A stretch of 9,288 bases of DNA from an uncultured Lachnospiraceae bacterium (GCA_905197485.1 CAJJYZ010000053.1:1-9288), one strand, 5' to 3'; positions 1 through 6,128 are shown, numbered from the stretch's first letter. The notes: a model not told the origin generated them from the sequence alone. Program-made: numbers and translations.

Positions 1-77
1 ACCGGAACAGATGTAAGAGTTGGAAGTTACAGATAGCTGCTTAATCAGCAGACACGAATTAGAAGAAGTGAAATTTT
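1..77 (+). other. Left edge: possible C-terminal tail of an upstream + strand gene
   Basis: Reading from base 1, the frame ACC GGA ACA GAT runs 11 codons (TGTDVRVGSYR) to a TAG at 34-36. A rho-independent terminator follows about 40 bases later on the same strand, so this may be the last codons of a gene outside the window. Eleven residues are too few to identify a family, and the other + frames stop within the first 45 bases as well. Nothing else is visible up to 77. Confidence 0.2.
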
Positions 78-128
78 GCAGATTATAGCGTATCCAAAAG
101 AATACGATATAGTCTGCAATTTGTTTTT
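78..128 (+). terminator. Rho-independent terminator between convergent genes
   Basis: Left arm 78-93 (GCAGATTATAGCGTAT) pairs with right arm 102-117 (ATACGATATAGTCTGC): 16 positions with one mismatch and one G-U, and an 8-base loop at 94-101. The T-rich run AATTTGTTTTT follows directly on the + strand, so it terminates whatever arrives from the left. Read on the minus strand the hairpin is followed by AAAATTTC, a poor U-tract, so it may stop the minus-strand permease only weakly. The position between converging transcripts supports the call. Confidence 0.75.
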
Positions 129-969
129 ACAGAATGATAGAGAGCAGGATTCCGGCTCCTGCAGAAATGAGCACCAAGGTTGCCAAAATTCTGAATAAGG
201 TTTTCTTTTTAGGATAAAGCTTTATCAAAACAACAAGTCCGACTCCTGTGCTTGCGCAGAGTCCGGAGATAAAAGAAGCAAAACTCAAGATTCCCTGTAC
301 ATACAGTTTTGTAAGTAAAATGGATGAAGCACAGCTTGGAATCAATCCGATTATCGCGGTCAAAACCGGCTGGAGTAGGGAATCTTTCAAAAGCAGAGAC
401 GCAAGTTTTGAAAATCCGATGGCTTCCAGAAGGAAATTTAATGCAAAAGTAAATAGAAAGATATAAGCAAATAAATTTACGGTATGCTTGAGCGCGTGAG
501 GCAGAATATGAGAATGGTGTTCACAACATCCACAAGTATGTGTTTGCTGCAAAGGAATACCTGCTGTTTCAAAATATTTTGAGAAGAAGATATCAATTAC
601 ATATCCGGCGACGATAGCAATTATCAATTTTATTACAAGAAGACCGGGAATTATGTGGCTTCCATTTGGCATCCCCATGAGAATGAGCAGCGCTTCGTCT
701 GAGGTAGAAAGAAAGACGGAAAGCAGCGTTCCGGGTGAAATCATTGCACCGGCGAATAGATTCGCCCCAAGTATTGGAATACCACATTCCGGAATGCAAC
801 CGAGAATCGCTCCGAGAATAGGACCGGCTTTCTGAAAACGGGCAAGCATGGCTTGATTGAGCTTCCCTGAATAATGCTCTAAAAGTTCCAGTATGAGAAA
901 TGCCAGGAAAAGGAACGGAAGAAGCCGTACACTATCCATGGCAGCGTCTGTAATGACATCAAATAGCAT
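127..969 (-). CDS. ArsP_2-type heavy-metal permease (putative arsenic/manganese efflux protein)
   Basis: This is an integral membrane protein of 280 residues. It resembles the ArsP_2 family (annotated variously as 'arsenic efflux protein' or 'putative manganese transporter'), which is thought to export metal or metalloid; the substrate here is not determined. Hydrophobic segments fill most of the chain (about 13-31, 50-75, 80-100, 106-129, 165-188, 196-222, 227-250, 258-280). Two related motifs support an inverted or duplicated fold: GCIPECG at 57-63 and GLIPSCASS at 208-216. STSDEA lies at 88-93. A polar loop at 144-152 reads HTCGCCEHH, a likely metal-binding patch of three Cys and three His between the two halves. 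The start is set at the ATG at 969 because AGAGG lies 8 bases before it; an in-frame GTG at 978 overlaps that ribosome binding site. The gene is monocistronic here and divergent from padR. The family call is firm, the transported ion is not. Confidence 0.8.
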   Translation of the reverse strand: MLFDVITDAAMDSVRLLPFLFLAFLILELLEHYSGKLNQAMLARFQKAGPILGAILGCIPECGIPILGANLFAGAMISPGTLLSVFLSTSDEALLILMGMPNGSHIIPGLLVIKLIIAIVAGYVIDIFFSKYFETAGIPLQQTHTCGCCEHHSHILPHALKHTVNLFAYIFLFTFALNFLLEAIGFSKLASLLLKDSLLQPVLTAIIGLIPSCASSILLTKLYVQGILSFASFISGLCASTGVGLVVLIKLYPKKKTLFRILATLVLISAGAGILLSIIL

Positions 970-1025
970 AATAATCACCTCTTAAAAATGTTTAAAAATC
1001 AGTTGTCATATAAAAACTATTTTTT

Positions 1026-1147
1026 ATTCTACCATGACCGCAAAGCGGTCATGGCGTCTCCAGCAGATGCGCAACGTCTTTCTGCGGTTCCGCAGAAATC
1101 GTAATATGCGCAATGGTAGAATATGAACTCTGTGCATATTCTACCAT
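1026..1147. repeat. Nested palindromic element, three-way-junction fold, possible MITE or structured leader RNA
   Basis: The intergenic region before the permease is built from perfect inverted repeats. ATTCTACCAT (1026-1035) is complementary to ATGGTAGAAT (1113-1122). Inside lie a 10-bp hairpin (CCATGACCGC 1032-1041 / GCGGTCATGG 1045-1054, loop AAA) and a composite stem: TGCGCA 1068-1073 with 1107-1112, ACG 1074-1076 with CGT 1100-1102, and TTTCTGCGG 1079-1087 with CCGCAGAAA 1090-1098. Together these make a three-way junction closed by the terminal repeats. ATTCTACCAT recurs at 1138-1147, and 1113-1125 also forms a 13-bp perfect palindrome with 1135-1147, so segment 1113-1122 has two alternative partners. 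The terminal inverted repeats suggest a small non-autonomous mobile element. The position in the likely leader of a metal-efflux gene would also fit an RNA regulator. I do not recognise a described family. Confidence 0.6.
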
Positions 1148-1166
1148 AAATGATTTGTAAAATTAA
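1138..1166 (-). promoter_or_regulatory. Candidate extended -10 promoter for the metal permease
   Basis: On the minus strand the sequence TGGTAGAAT (1146-1138) matches an extended -10 (TGn plus TAGAAT), with a weak TTAATT -35-like box at 1166-1161, 17 bases upstream. Transcription would start near 1131 and give a leader of about 160 nt that includes the nested palindromes at 1026-1125. A second TGGTAGAAT lies at 1034-1026 and could drive a shorter transcript instead. This is inference from motif matches only. Confidence 0.3.
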
Positions 1167-1205
1167 GTCGAATTGTGCTGGTAAGTGAAATTTCTTTTTT
1201 ACGAA

Positions 1206-1234
1206 TTGACATTCTCGATTATCGAGAATATAAT
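1206..1234 (+). promoter_or_regulatory. Consensus sigma-A promoter of the padR operon
   Basis: TTGACA (1206-1211) and TATAAT (1229-1234) are separated by exactly 17 bases. Both boxes match the vegetative consensus perfectly, so unrepressed transcription should be strong. The spacer is almost entirely a palindrome (1211-1229), meaning a bound regulator would block RNA polymerase. The start codon of padR lies 42 bases downstream of the -10. Confidence 0.85.
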
Positions 1235-1260
1235 GAAGGTAAGAAAACTCGATATTCGAG
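1211..1260. promoter_or_regulatory. Pair of palindromic operators, probably PadR autoregulatory sites
   Basis: The first site is ATTCTCGAT-T-ATCGAGAAT (1211-1229), a perfect 9+1+9 palindrome filling the promoter spacer and touching both core boxes. The second is CTCGA-TAT-TCGAG (1248-1260), in the early transcribed region just before the ribosome binding site. They share the half-site CTCGA/TCGAG. PadR-family proteins are dimeric winged-helix repressors that commonly control their own operons, so self-repression is the simplest reading. That assignment rests on position and symmetry. Confidence 0.65.
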
Positions 1261-1275
1261 ATTGGAGGTGGGGAA

Positions 1276-1605
1276 ATGCCGAGGGCGAAATTTCAGACCC
1301 TTACAGAGCAGATGTTTTATACACTGCTTTGCCTGAAAAATGAATGTTGCGGAATAGATATTTTAGATAAAGTTCCGGAGTTGACGGATGGGCGTGTGAA
1401 TGTGGGCTCGGGGACACTCTATACACTTTTAGAGCAGTTTTTAGAAGAAGAGATGATAAGAGAAACCAAGGTAGAAGGTAGAAGAAGAAGCTATATTCTT
1501 ACGGAGAAAGGCAAAGAAAGGCTGGAAAAAGAGTATGAACGGATATGTGCGCAGGCTTTGGACTACCGGAGAATTTTCGGAGAGGAGGATTCCTATGAAA
1601 AATAG
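1276..1605 (+). CDS. PadR-family transcriptional regulator
   Basis: This is a small cytoplasmic DNA-binding protein of 109 residues, typical of the short PadR subfamily. The winged helix spans about residues 8-80. Recognisable elements are LTEQMFYTLLCL (first helix), the segment VGSGTLYTLLEQFLEEEMI at about 43-61 that corresponds to the PadR recognition helix region, and the wing GRRRSYILTEKGKERL at about 68-83. The C-terminus is a charged helix for dimerisation. The ribosome binding site GGAGGTGG (1264-1271) ends 4 bases before the ATG. The stop at 1603-1605 lies past the start of the next gene (ATG 1595), an 11-base overlap that implies translational coupling. PadR genes are frequently followed by a DUF2812 membrane protein, as here. 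It likely represses its own promoter through the palindromes at 1211-1260; the inducer cannot be read from the sequence. Confidence 0.9.
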   Translation: MPRAKFQTLTEQMFYTLLCLKNECCGIDILDKVPELTDGRVNVGSGTLYTLLEQFLEEEMIRETKVEGRRRSYILTEKGKERLEKEYERICAQALDYRRIFGEEDSYEK

Positions 1606-2479
1606 AAAATATTGTTTTGACAGGTTTGTGTTTTACGATAAGGAAAAGATTGAGAAACGTTTGGAATATATGGCAGAGCAAGGTTGGTTGTTAGAAAAAA
1701 TTGGAGTATTCGCTTGGGTATATAGGAAAATTGAGCCGCAGAAGATTGCATTTTCGGTAGCATATTTCCCGAAGGCAGAGGCATTGACGATAGAGCCAAC
1801 AGAAGAACAGGAAATATTTTACGAATTTTGTGAGCATACAAGATGGAAACTTCTCTATGATAATGCGGAGATGCAGATACTGTATAATACAGAAGAAAAT
1901 CCGGTTCCGATTGAAACAGATATTTATGTGGAATTGGGAAAAATTCATGATACGATGATGAATTTGAAATTAAAACCTATAATACAAGCGCTTCGGGGAT
2001 TGATTGTCTGGAATCTGGTGCTTCTCGGTATGTGGTTCTGGAAAAGAACAGATATTCCGCTTTTGGAGGACAGAATATTTTATGGAGTGCTGTTTTTAGA
2101 CTGGATTGAGATTTTGTCGCATCTTTGGTGTATCGGAGAATATCGTCTGTGGAGACGAAAGGCGTTAAAAGCTGCGGAAAGAGGAGAGTTAGCAGAAGCA
2201 AAAAGACATCGTTTAGTAGACTGGATGATACGAATTTTAGAGGTTGCGGTAATTTTATGGGCATTGGGAGGACAGACTGTGAAAGAAGTAGTCGGAATCA
2301 GCCTTTTGGAGATGTTGATTTATCTTGGAATTGTGTTGTGTTTCCCGATTGCAGTTGCTTTATATTTGAGGAAGCAGAAAGCATCGCAAAAGGAAATTCA
2401 GATTGCAACGTCTTTGGCATCTCTGGCAGCAGGAGCATTGTGGTTGATTATTGTTTTTATGGAAATTGCGGGAGTGTAA
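1595..2479 (+). CDS. DUF2812 domain membrane protein
   Basis: The protein has 294 residues. The N-terminal part (about 5-110) has the look of the DUF2812 domain: FVFYDKEKIEKRLEYMAEQGWLLEKIG followed by strand-rich sequence with aromatic residues (FAWVYRKIEP, WKLLYDN). About five hydrophobic segments follow (129-149, 161-180, 209-225, 233-258, 270-291), with a basic stretch (RLWRRKALKAAERGELAEAKRHR) between the second and third. The function of DUF2812 proteins is not established; the recurrent pairing with PadR regulators suggests a membrane stress or efflux-related role. The start is the ATG at 1595, preceded by AGGAGG at 1583-1588 and overlapping the end of padR. An earlier in-frame ATG at 1535 lies inside padR without a comparable ribosome binding site. 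No terminator is obvious after the stop, only a weak TTGCT/AGCAA hairpin at 2492-2505 that overlaps the next promoter. Confidence 0.8.
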   Translation: MKNRKYCFDRFVFYDKEKIEKRLEYMAEQGWLLEKIGVFAWVYRKIEPQKIAFSVAYFPKAEALTIEPTEEQEIFYEFCEHTRWKLLYDNAEMQILYNTEENPVPIETDIYVELGKIHDTMMNLKLKPIIQALRGLIVWNLVLLGMWFWKRTDIPLLEDRIFYGVLFLDWIEILSHLWCIGEYRLWRRKALKAAERGELAEAKRHRLVDWMIRILEVAVILWALGGQTVKEVVGISLLEMLIYLGIVLCFPIAVALYLRKQKASQKEIQIATSLASLAAGALWLIIVFMEIAGV

Positions 2480-2495
2480 GGAGATTCTTTTTTGC

Positions 2496-2533
2496 TTGAC
2501 AGCAAAGAATAAATGTAGTACGTTTGTATTACA
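2496..2533 (+). promoter_or_regulatory. Promoter and candidate autoregulatory operator of the toxin-antitoxin operon
   Basis: A perfect -35 TTGACA (2496-2501) is followed after 17 bases by TACGTT (2519-2524), which keeps the most conserved -10 positions (T1, A2, T6). Over the -10 lies an imperfect palindrome, TGTAGTAC-GTTT-GTATTACA (2514-2533), with one mismatch between arms. Antitoxins with ribbon-helix-helix folds usually bind such palindromes and repress their own operon, alone or with the toxin. AAAGGAGG (2534-2541) then serves the antitoxin. Confidence 0.6.
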
Positions 2534-2548
2534 AAAGGAGGCGGTGTT

Positions 2549-2821
2549 ATGGCAAAGGAAGCAACATTACAAGTAAGAATGGATGCGGACTTAAAGGAAA
2601 AAGTAGAGGAATTATATAAAAGTCTAGGAACTTCATTTGCAGAGGCGGTTCGAATTTTTGCAAGGCTAAGCATTCAGGAGAATGGTATGCCATTTATTGT
2701 AACAGCAAATAAAGGTAACACATACGGGAGACTTTCGCAATATGCGAATGTAAATTTAATTGCGGAAGAAAAAAGAGCATATGGAGAGGCTGTGGTGAGA
2801 AAGCATGAAAAAGCTGATTGA
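2549..2821 (+). CDS. RelB/DinJ-family antitoxin
   Basis: This protein of 90 residues probably neutralises the toxin encoded next to it and represses the operon. The N-terminus has the ribbon-helix-helix layout of RelB/DinJ proteins: a short strand (ATLQVRMD, 5-12), helix 1 (about 13-26, ADLKEKVEELYKSL), the G-T-S-F turn (27-30), and helix 2 (about 29-44, AEAVRIFARLSIQ). It is followed by the NGMPFIV motif at 46-52 typical of DinJ-like proteins. The polar C-terminal part (55-90) would be the toxin-binding arm. AGGAGG lies 7 bases before the ATG. The stop overlaps the toxin start by 17 bases, ensuring coupled synthesis. DinJ/RelB antitoxins are classically paired with RelE/YafQ toxins; here the partner is a PIN-domain protein. 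Confidence 0.85.
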   Translation: MAKEATLQVRMDADLKEKVEELYKSLGTSFAEAVRIFARLSIQENGMPFIVTANKGNTYGRLSQYANVNLIAEEKRAYGEAVVRKHEKAD

Positions 2822-3164
2822 TGCGAATGTAATTTTGCGATATTTGCTTGGAGACCATCAAGAAATGTCAGAAAAAGCACGAGATACTATAGAACAGGGA
2901 GCGTTTACCTTACCAGAAGTAATGGCAGAAGTTGTTTACGTATTAACGGGTGTGTATAAAATTTCACGTCAGGAAATTGCTAAAACATTGATTGAATTTT
3001 TAGACGAAATTTTTATGGAACATAAAGAAGTTTTATGTGAGGCGCTTTTGATTTTTGCAGATACGTCACTAGACTTTGTGGATTGCATTTTAATTGCAAG
3101 ATACAGGATTTATGGAGAAGATGTGTTTAGTTTTGATAGAAAGTTAAATAAGATGTTAAAGTAG
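2805..3164 (+). CDS. PIN-domain toxin (VapC-like ribonuclease)
   Basis: This 119-residue protein is nearly all one PIN domain, a metal-dependent RNase fold. The expected acidic residues are present: D6 in LIDANVILRYL, E42 in PEVMAEVVYVL, D93 in LDFVDCILIARY, and D111 in FSFDRKLNK, so the active site looks intact. By family knowledge it would cleave RNA (VapC enzymes often cut tRNA or rRNA) and arrest growth when the antitoxin is lost. The ATG at 2805 lies inside the antitoxin gene, in another frame, with only a weak ribosome binding site (GGTGAG) upstream. This suggests translation depends on coupling and keeps toxin below antitoxin. The gene ends just before a terminator shared with convergent tetR. 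The target RNA is unknown. Confidence 0.85.
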   Translation: MKKLIDANVILRYLLGDHQEMSEKARDTIEQGAFTLPEVMAEVVYVLTGVYKISRQEIAKTLIEFLDEIFMEHKEVLCEALLIFADTSLDFVDCILIARYRIYGEDVFSFDRKLNKMLK

Positions 3165-3169
3165 AAATC

Positions 3170-3198
3170 GCCGGGAGCTTGTCTCCCGGCAATTTTTA
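3170..3198 (+). terminator. Rho-independent terminator between the toxin and tetR
   Basis: GCCGGGAG (3170-3177) and CTCCCGGC (3183-3190) form a perfect 8-bp GC-rich stem with a 5-base loop, followed by AATTTTTA on the + strand. It lies 5 bases after the toxin stop and directly abuts the tetR stop codon on the other strand. It may act in both directions, although the minus-strand side (GATTTC) has a short T run. Confidence 0.85.
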
Positions 3199-3807
3199 TG
3201 AAGAAACTTCTTTTGTAAATCCTTCCACAATCTGAAGAATCGACTTATGCAGATATGGAAGATATTCATCTATTGAGACCGGTTGTTCCAAGATGATACA
3301 GTTGTAGCATGTGGAACCGATAAGTTCGATGATGGTGAAGAGCATAATTTCGGGTTTTTCACAATGGATGCGGTTCTGTTCCATAGATTGCAGATAATAG
3401 TGATAGAAAGATTGTGCTTCGTCAATTTCTGTATTGCCAAATGCGTTTCGGAATACGCCCCATGACAGGTTTTTGGCAATAAATTGCAAGAGACTATGCT
3501 GTTCTTTGAAGCAGTCGATGATATAGTCTGTCATAAATAAAAGCTGATTTTCAAAACCTTCGATAGATTGGTCTAAAATTGCCTGGTGTGCTTCGGCAAA
3601 GAGCTGGGCTGCCTTATGCACGATAAGCTTGTCCCTTAAATCATATTTATCTTTGAAATACAGGTAAAAAGTTCCTTTCGCCAGTCCTGCGCGTTCTACA
3701 ATGTCTGAAATAGTCGTTTTTGCGAAGCCTTTGTTCGCAAAGAGTTCAAATGCGTTCTGAAAAAGAGCGTTTTCTTTTACTTTCTTTTTCATATCAATTT
3801 TTCCCAT
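3196..3807 (-). CDS. TetR/AcrR-family transcriptional regulator
   Basis: The protein has 203 residues, a normal TetR-family length. The N-terminal DNA-binding domain spans about 8-55: NALFQNAFELFANKGFAKTT, then the helix-turn-helix TTISDIVERAGLAKG (31-45) and TFYLYFKDKYDLRDKL, the classic TetR signature. The rest (60-203) is the variable helical ligand-binding and dimerisation domain; its ligand cannot be predicted. The start is placed at the ATG at 3807, with GGGGG 7 bases upstream. An ATG at 3813 is too close to that ribosome binding site, and an upstream TTG (3852) has none. It is transcribed divergently from the MMPL operon from a promoter at 3929-3901. Two TGAC/GTCA operators lie between the divergent promoters, so it most likely represses the transporter operon and perhaps itself. 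Confidence 0.9.
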   Translation of the reverse strand: MGKIDMKKKVKENALFQNAFELFANKGFAKTTISDIVERAGLAKGTFYLYFKDKYDLRDKLIVHKAAQLFAEAHQAILDQSIEGFENQLLFMTDYIIDCFKEQHSLLQFIAKNLSWGVFRNAFGNTEIDEAQSFYHYYLQSMEQNRIHCEKPEIMLFTIIELIGSTCYNCIILEQPVSIDEYLPYLHKSILQIVEGFTKEVSS

Positions 3808-3900
3808 GTCCATGCCCCCTAAAGCCGACTTGAATTCCGTATCAAGACTCAAGAATGAGTTTTGAAAAGTACGAGGAGATTCTTGTCATATTTCCATACT

Positions 3901-3929
3901 ATTATCACCGGAAAAGTCTGTTTTGTCAA
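3901..3929 (-). promoter_or_regulatory. Promoter of tetR
   Basis: On the minus strand TTGACA (3929-3924) and GATAAT (3906-3901) are separated by 17 bases. The 5' leader to the ATG at 3807 would be about 85 nt. The upstream operator begins only 5 bases beyond the -35 box. Confidence 0.7.
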
Positions 3930-3934
3930 GAAAA

Positions 3935-3970
3935 TGACCAAAGTTCATTTTTAGTATTGACTATTGGTCA
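3935..3970. promoter_or_regulatory. Twin TetR operators between divergent promoters
   Basis: Two related 13-bp imperfect palindromes lie here: TGACCAAAGTTCA (3935-3947) and TGACTATTGGTCA (3958-3970), with centres 23 bp apart, close to two helical turns. The outermost parts (TGACCAA at 3935 and TTGGTCA at 3964) also form a perfect 7-bp inverted pair. The second site covers five bases of the MMPL -35 (TTGACT) and much of the spacer, so binding would shut off the operon. The first sits beside the tetR -35. Assignment to the adjacent TetR protein is by position. Confidence 0.65.
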
Positions 3971-3984
3971 GTTTTGCGTATAAT
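3957..3984 (+). promoter_or_regulatory. Promoter of the MMPL-heptad protein operon
   Basis: TTGACT (3957-3962) and a perfect TATAAT (3979-3984) are separated by 16 bases. The leader to the ATG at 4020 is short, about 28 nt, leaving no room for a riboswitch. Regulation therefore most likely comes from the overlapping operator at 3958-3970. Confidence 0.8.
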
Positions 3985-4019
3985 GTTCCTTGTAGAAAAG
4001 ATTTGAGGAGATGAAAAGA

Positions 4020-6128
4020 ATGGTCAAAACAGGAAAATGGATTGCAAAACACAGAGTTATCATTCTTATGATTTGTATTCTGCTATCTGTTCCGGCAGTA
4101 TTCGGAATGGCAGCGACAAAAATCAACTACGACCTCCTAAGCTATCTGCCGAAGACGTTGGAGACGGTCGAAGGACAGGACATTTTGGTAGATGAGTATG
4201 GAATGGGAGCATTTTCCATGGTTGTAGTGGAAGATATGAAACTCAAAGATGTACAGAAGCTAGAGGAAAAAATCAGCAAGATTGAGCATGTAAAAGACGT
4301 ACTTTGGTATGATGATGCGGCAGATATTTCGCTGCCGGTGGATATGATACCGAAAGATTTGAGAACTGCATTTTTTAATGGAGATGCCACAATGATGTTA
4401 GCGCTCTTCGACAATACGACATCTTCGGATGAGTCGATGGATGCGGTAACCGAGATGAGAAAGGTAGTTGGAAAACAATGTTTCATCAGTGGAATGACTG
4501 GAATCGTTACCGATATCAAGAACATTTCATTGAAAGAACTTCCAATCTATGTTGTCATTGCGACGATACTTTCATTTCTTGTATTGGAAGTGACGGGAAC
4601 GTCATTCCTGGTTCCGGTATTTTTCCTTATCAGTATCGGGGCGGCGATTTTGTATAACCTGGGAAGCAACCTGTTTCTGGGACAGATTTCCTATATCACG
4701 CAGGCGCTTACCGCAGTATTGCAGCTTGGAGTAACAATGGATTATTCGATTTTCCTTCTGAATAGTTATGAGGAGAACAAACGAAGATTTCCGGGTGAGA
4801 AAGAGCGTGCGATGGGGCATGCCATTGCCAATACGTTTAAATCCGTTGTCGGAAGCTCTGTGACGACGGTTGCAGGTTTTATCGCGCTTTGCTTTATGAC
4901 ATTTGCGCTCGGCAAAGATTTGGGAATCGTTATGGCGAAGGGCGTTGTAATCGGCGTATTATGTTGTGTCACATTACTGCCGTCATTGATTTTGATTTTT
5001 GACAAACAGATTGAGAAGACGCAGCACAAACCATTGCTTCAGAACGTGGATAAACCATCCGCATTTATTACGAAACATTATAAGGCATGGATTCTCATTT
5101 TCCTGATTCTTTTGGTTCCTGCAATTTACGGAAATAACCATACGAAGATTTATTACAACATTGCGCAGTCATTGCCGGACAGTCTGCCGGGAAATGTGGC
5201 AAATAAAAAACTGGCAGAAGACTTTGAGATGAGCAATATCCATATGGTTATGATGGATAAAAACATGGATGACAAAGTAAAACGAGACATGATGGAGAAG
5301 ATTGACGAGGTAGATGGTGTGAAATGGACCATCAGCATGAACTCGCTCTTCGGACCGACAATTCCGGATTCCATGATTCCGGATGATGTGAAGGAAATGC
5401 TTCAAAGCGATACATGTGAGCTTGCCTTTGTCTGTTCCGAATACGAATCTGCAACACCGGAGGTAAACAAGCAGATTGCCAAGATTGATAAGATTGTAAA
5501 AGAAAGTGACAGAAGCGCTATGGTAATCGGGGAAGCGCCGCTCATGAAAGACTTGCAGGATGTGACCGATGTGGATTTGAAGACGGTCAATGTGATTTCG
5601 ATTATCGCGATTTTCATTATTATTTTCTTCGTATTCAAGTCCCCGCTGCTTCCGATTATTCTGGTAGCGGTCATTGAATTTGCGATTTGCATCAATATGG
5701 CGATTCCATTTTATCAGGGAACGAGCCTTCCGTTCGTGGCAAGTATCGTAATCGGTACGATTCAGCTCGGAGCAACCGTAGACTATGCGATTCTGATGAC
5801 GAGCCGTTATCAGAAGGAACGTCTGAGAGGAAAAGCGAAGATGGAAGCCATTTCCATCGCACACAAGACGAGTATGCTTTCTATTATAAGTAGTGGACTT
5901 AGTTTCTTTGCGGCAACATTTGGCGTGGCAATGTATTCGAAAGTAGACATGATTGGTTCTATTTGTACACTGCTTGCAAGGGGAGCATTGATTAGTATGT
6001 TTGTTGTCATCCTGATTCTTCCGGCGATGTTTATGATTTTCGATAAACCGATTGTCATGACAATGTTTGGAAAGAGTCCGGAGCTAAAGGCGTTGAAAGA
6101 AAGGAGTAAACATCATGAACAGAAATAA
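4020..6128 (+). CDS. MMPL/RND-superfamily transporter
   Basis: This is a 702-residue inner-membrane transporter with two copies of the MMPL domain, similar in size to the two-domain MMPL proteins of Firmicutes such as YdfJ. The layout is TM1 (about 12-32), a large outside domain (about 34-172), a five-helix bundle (about 174-330), TM7 (about 350-365), a second outside domain (about 366-530), and a second five-helix bundle to about 680. Proton-relay Asp-Tyr pairs stand at the same place in each half: D241-Y242 in GVTMDYSIFLLNSY and D588-Y589 in GATVDYAILMTSRY. Both copies look functional and proton-driven. Substrates of this family include lipids, lipopeptides and drugs; the one here is unknown. 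The start is taken at ATG 4020, 9 bases after GAGGAG; ATG 4011 directly abuts that ribosome binding site. It overlaps the next gene by 14 bases and lies under a TetR-type operator. Confidence 0.85.
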   Translation: MVKTGKWIAKHRVIILMICILLSVPAVFGMAATKINYDLLSYLPKTLETVEGQDILVDEYGMGAFSMVVVEDMKLKDVQKLEEKISKIEHVKDVLWYDDAADISLPVDMIPKDLRTAFFNGDATMMLALFDNTTSSDESMDAVTEMRKVVGKQCFISGMTGIVTDIKNISLKELPIYVVIATILSFLVLEVTGTSFLVPVFFLISIGAAILYNLGSNLFLGQISYITQALTAVLQLGVTMDYSIFLLNSYEENKRRFPGEKERAMGHAIANTFKSVVGSSVTTVAGFIALCFMTFALGKDLGIVMAKGVVIGVLCCVTLLPSLILIFDKQIEKTQHKPLLQNVDKPSAFITKHYKAWILIFLILLVPAIYGNNHTKIYYNIAQSLPDSLPGNVANKKLAEDFEMSNIHMVMMDKNMDDKVKRDMMEKIDEVDGVKWTISMNSLFGPTIPDSMIPDDVKEMLQSDTCELAFVCSEYESATPEVNKQIAKIDKIVKESDRSAMVIGEAPLMKDLQDVTDVDLKTVNVISIIAIFIIIFFVFKSPLLPIILVAVIEFAICINMAIPFYQGTSLPFVASIVIGTIQLGATVDYAILMTSRYQKERLRGKAKMEAISIAHKTSMLSIISSGLSFFAATFGVAMYSKVDMIGSICTLLARGALISMFVVILILPAMFMIFDKPIVMTMFGKSPELKALKERSKHHEQK

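Noticed and set aside
248..835. Small open frames of 60-72 codons on the + strand inside the permease, and one on the minus strand at 593-799
   Set aside because: They lie entirely within a recognisable membrane protein in another frame, lack ribosome binding sites and give no familiar motif.
970..978. GTG start at 978 for the permease
   Set aside because: It overlaps the AGAGGTG ribosome binding site that is well spaced for the ATG at 969.
970..1200. yybP-ykoY manganese riboswitch in the permease leader
   Set aside because: Considered because related permeases can be manganese-controlled, but the conserved riboswitch core segments are not visible on either strand; the structures present are different nested palindromes.
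1535..1594. Upstream ATG at 1535 for the DUF2812 protein
   Set aside because: It falls inside padR coding sequence with no good ribosome binding site, whereas ATG 1595 has AGGAGG at the right distance and the protein begins at the usual point of the domain.
3808..3852. TTG start at 3852 and ATG at 3813 for tetR
   Set aside because: The TTG has no ribosome binding site and the ATG at 3813 is one base from the G-rich ribosome binding site; the ATG at 3807 has proper spacing.
4011..4019. ATG at 4011 as the MMPL start
   Set aside because: GAGGAG ends at 4010, leaving zero spacing; ATG 4020 is 9 bases away and fits.
5169..5864. A 231-codon open frame on the minus strand within the MMPL gene
   Set aside because: It is antisense to the conserved second half of the transporter; the composition (many His, Asn, Arg) is typical of a shadow frame, with no domain recognised.
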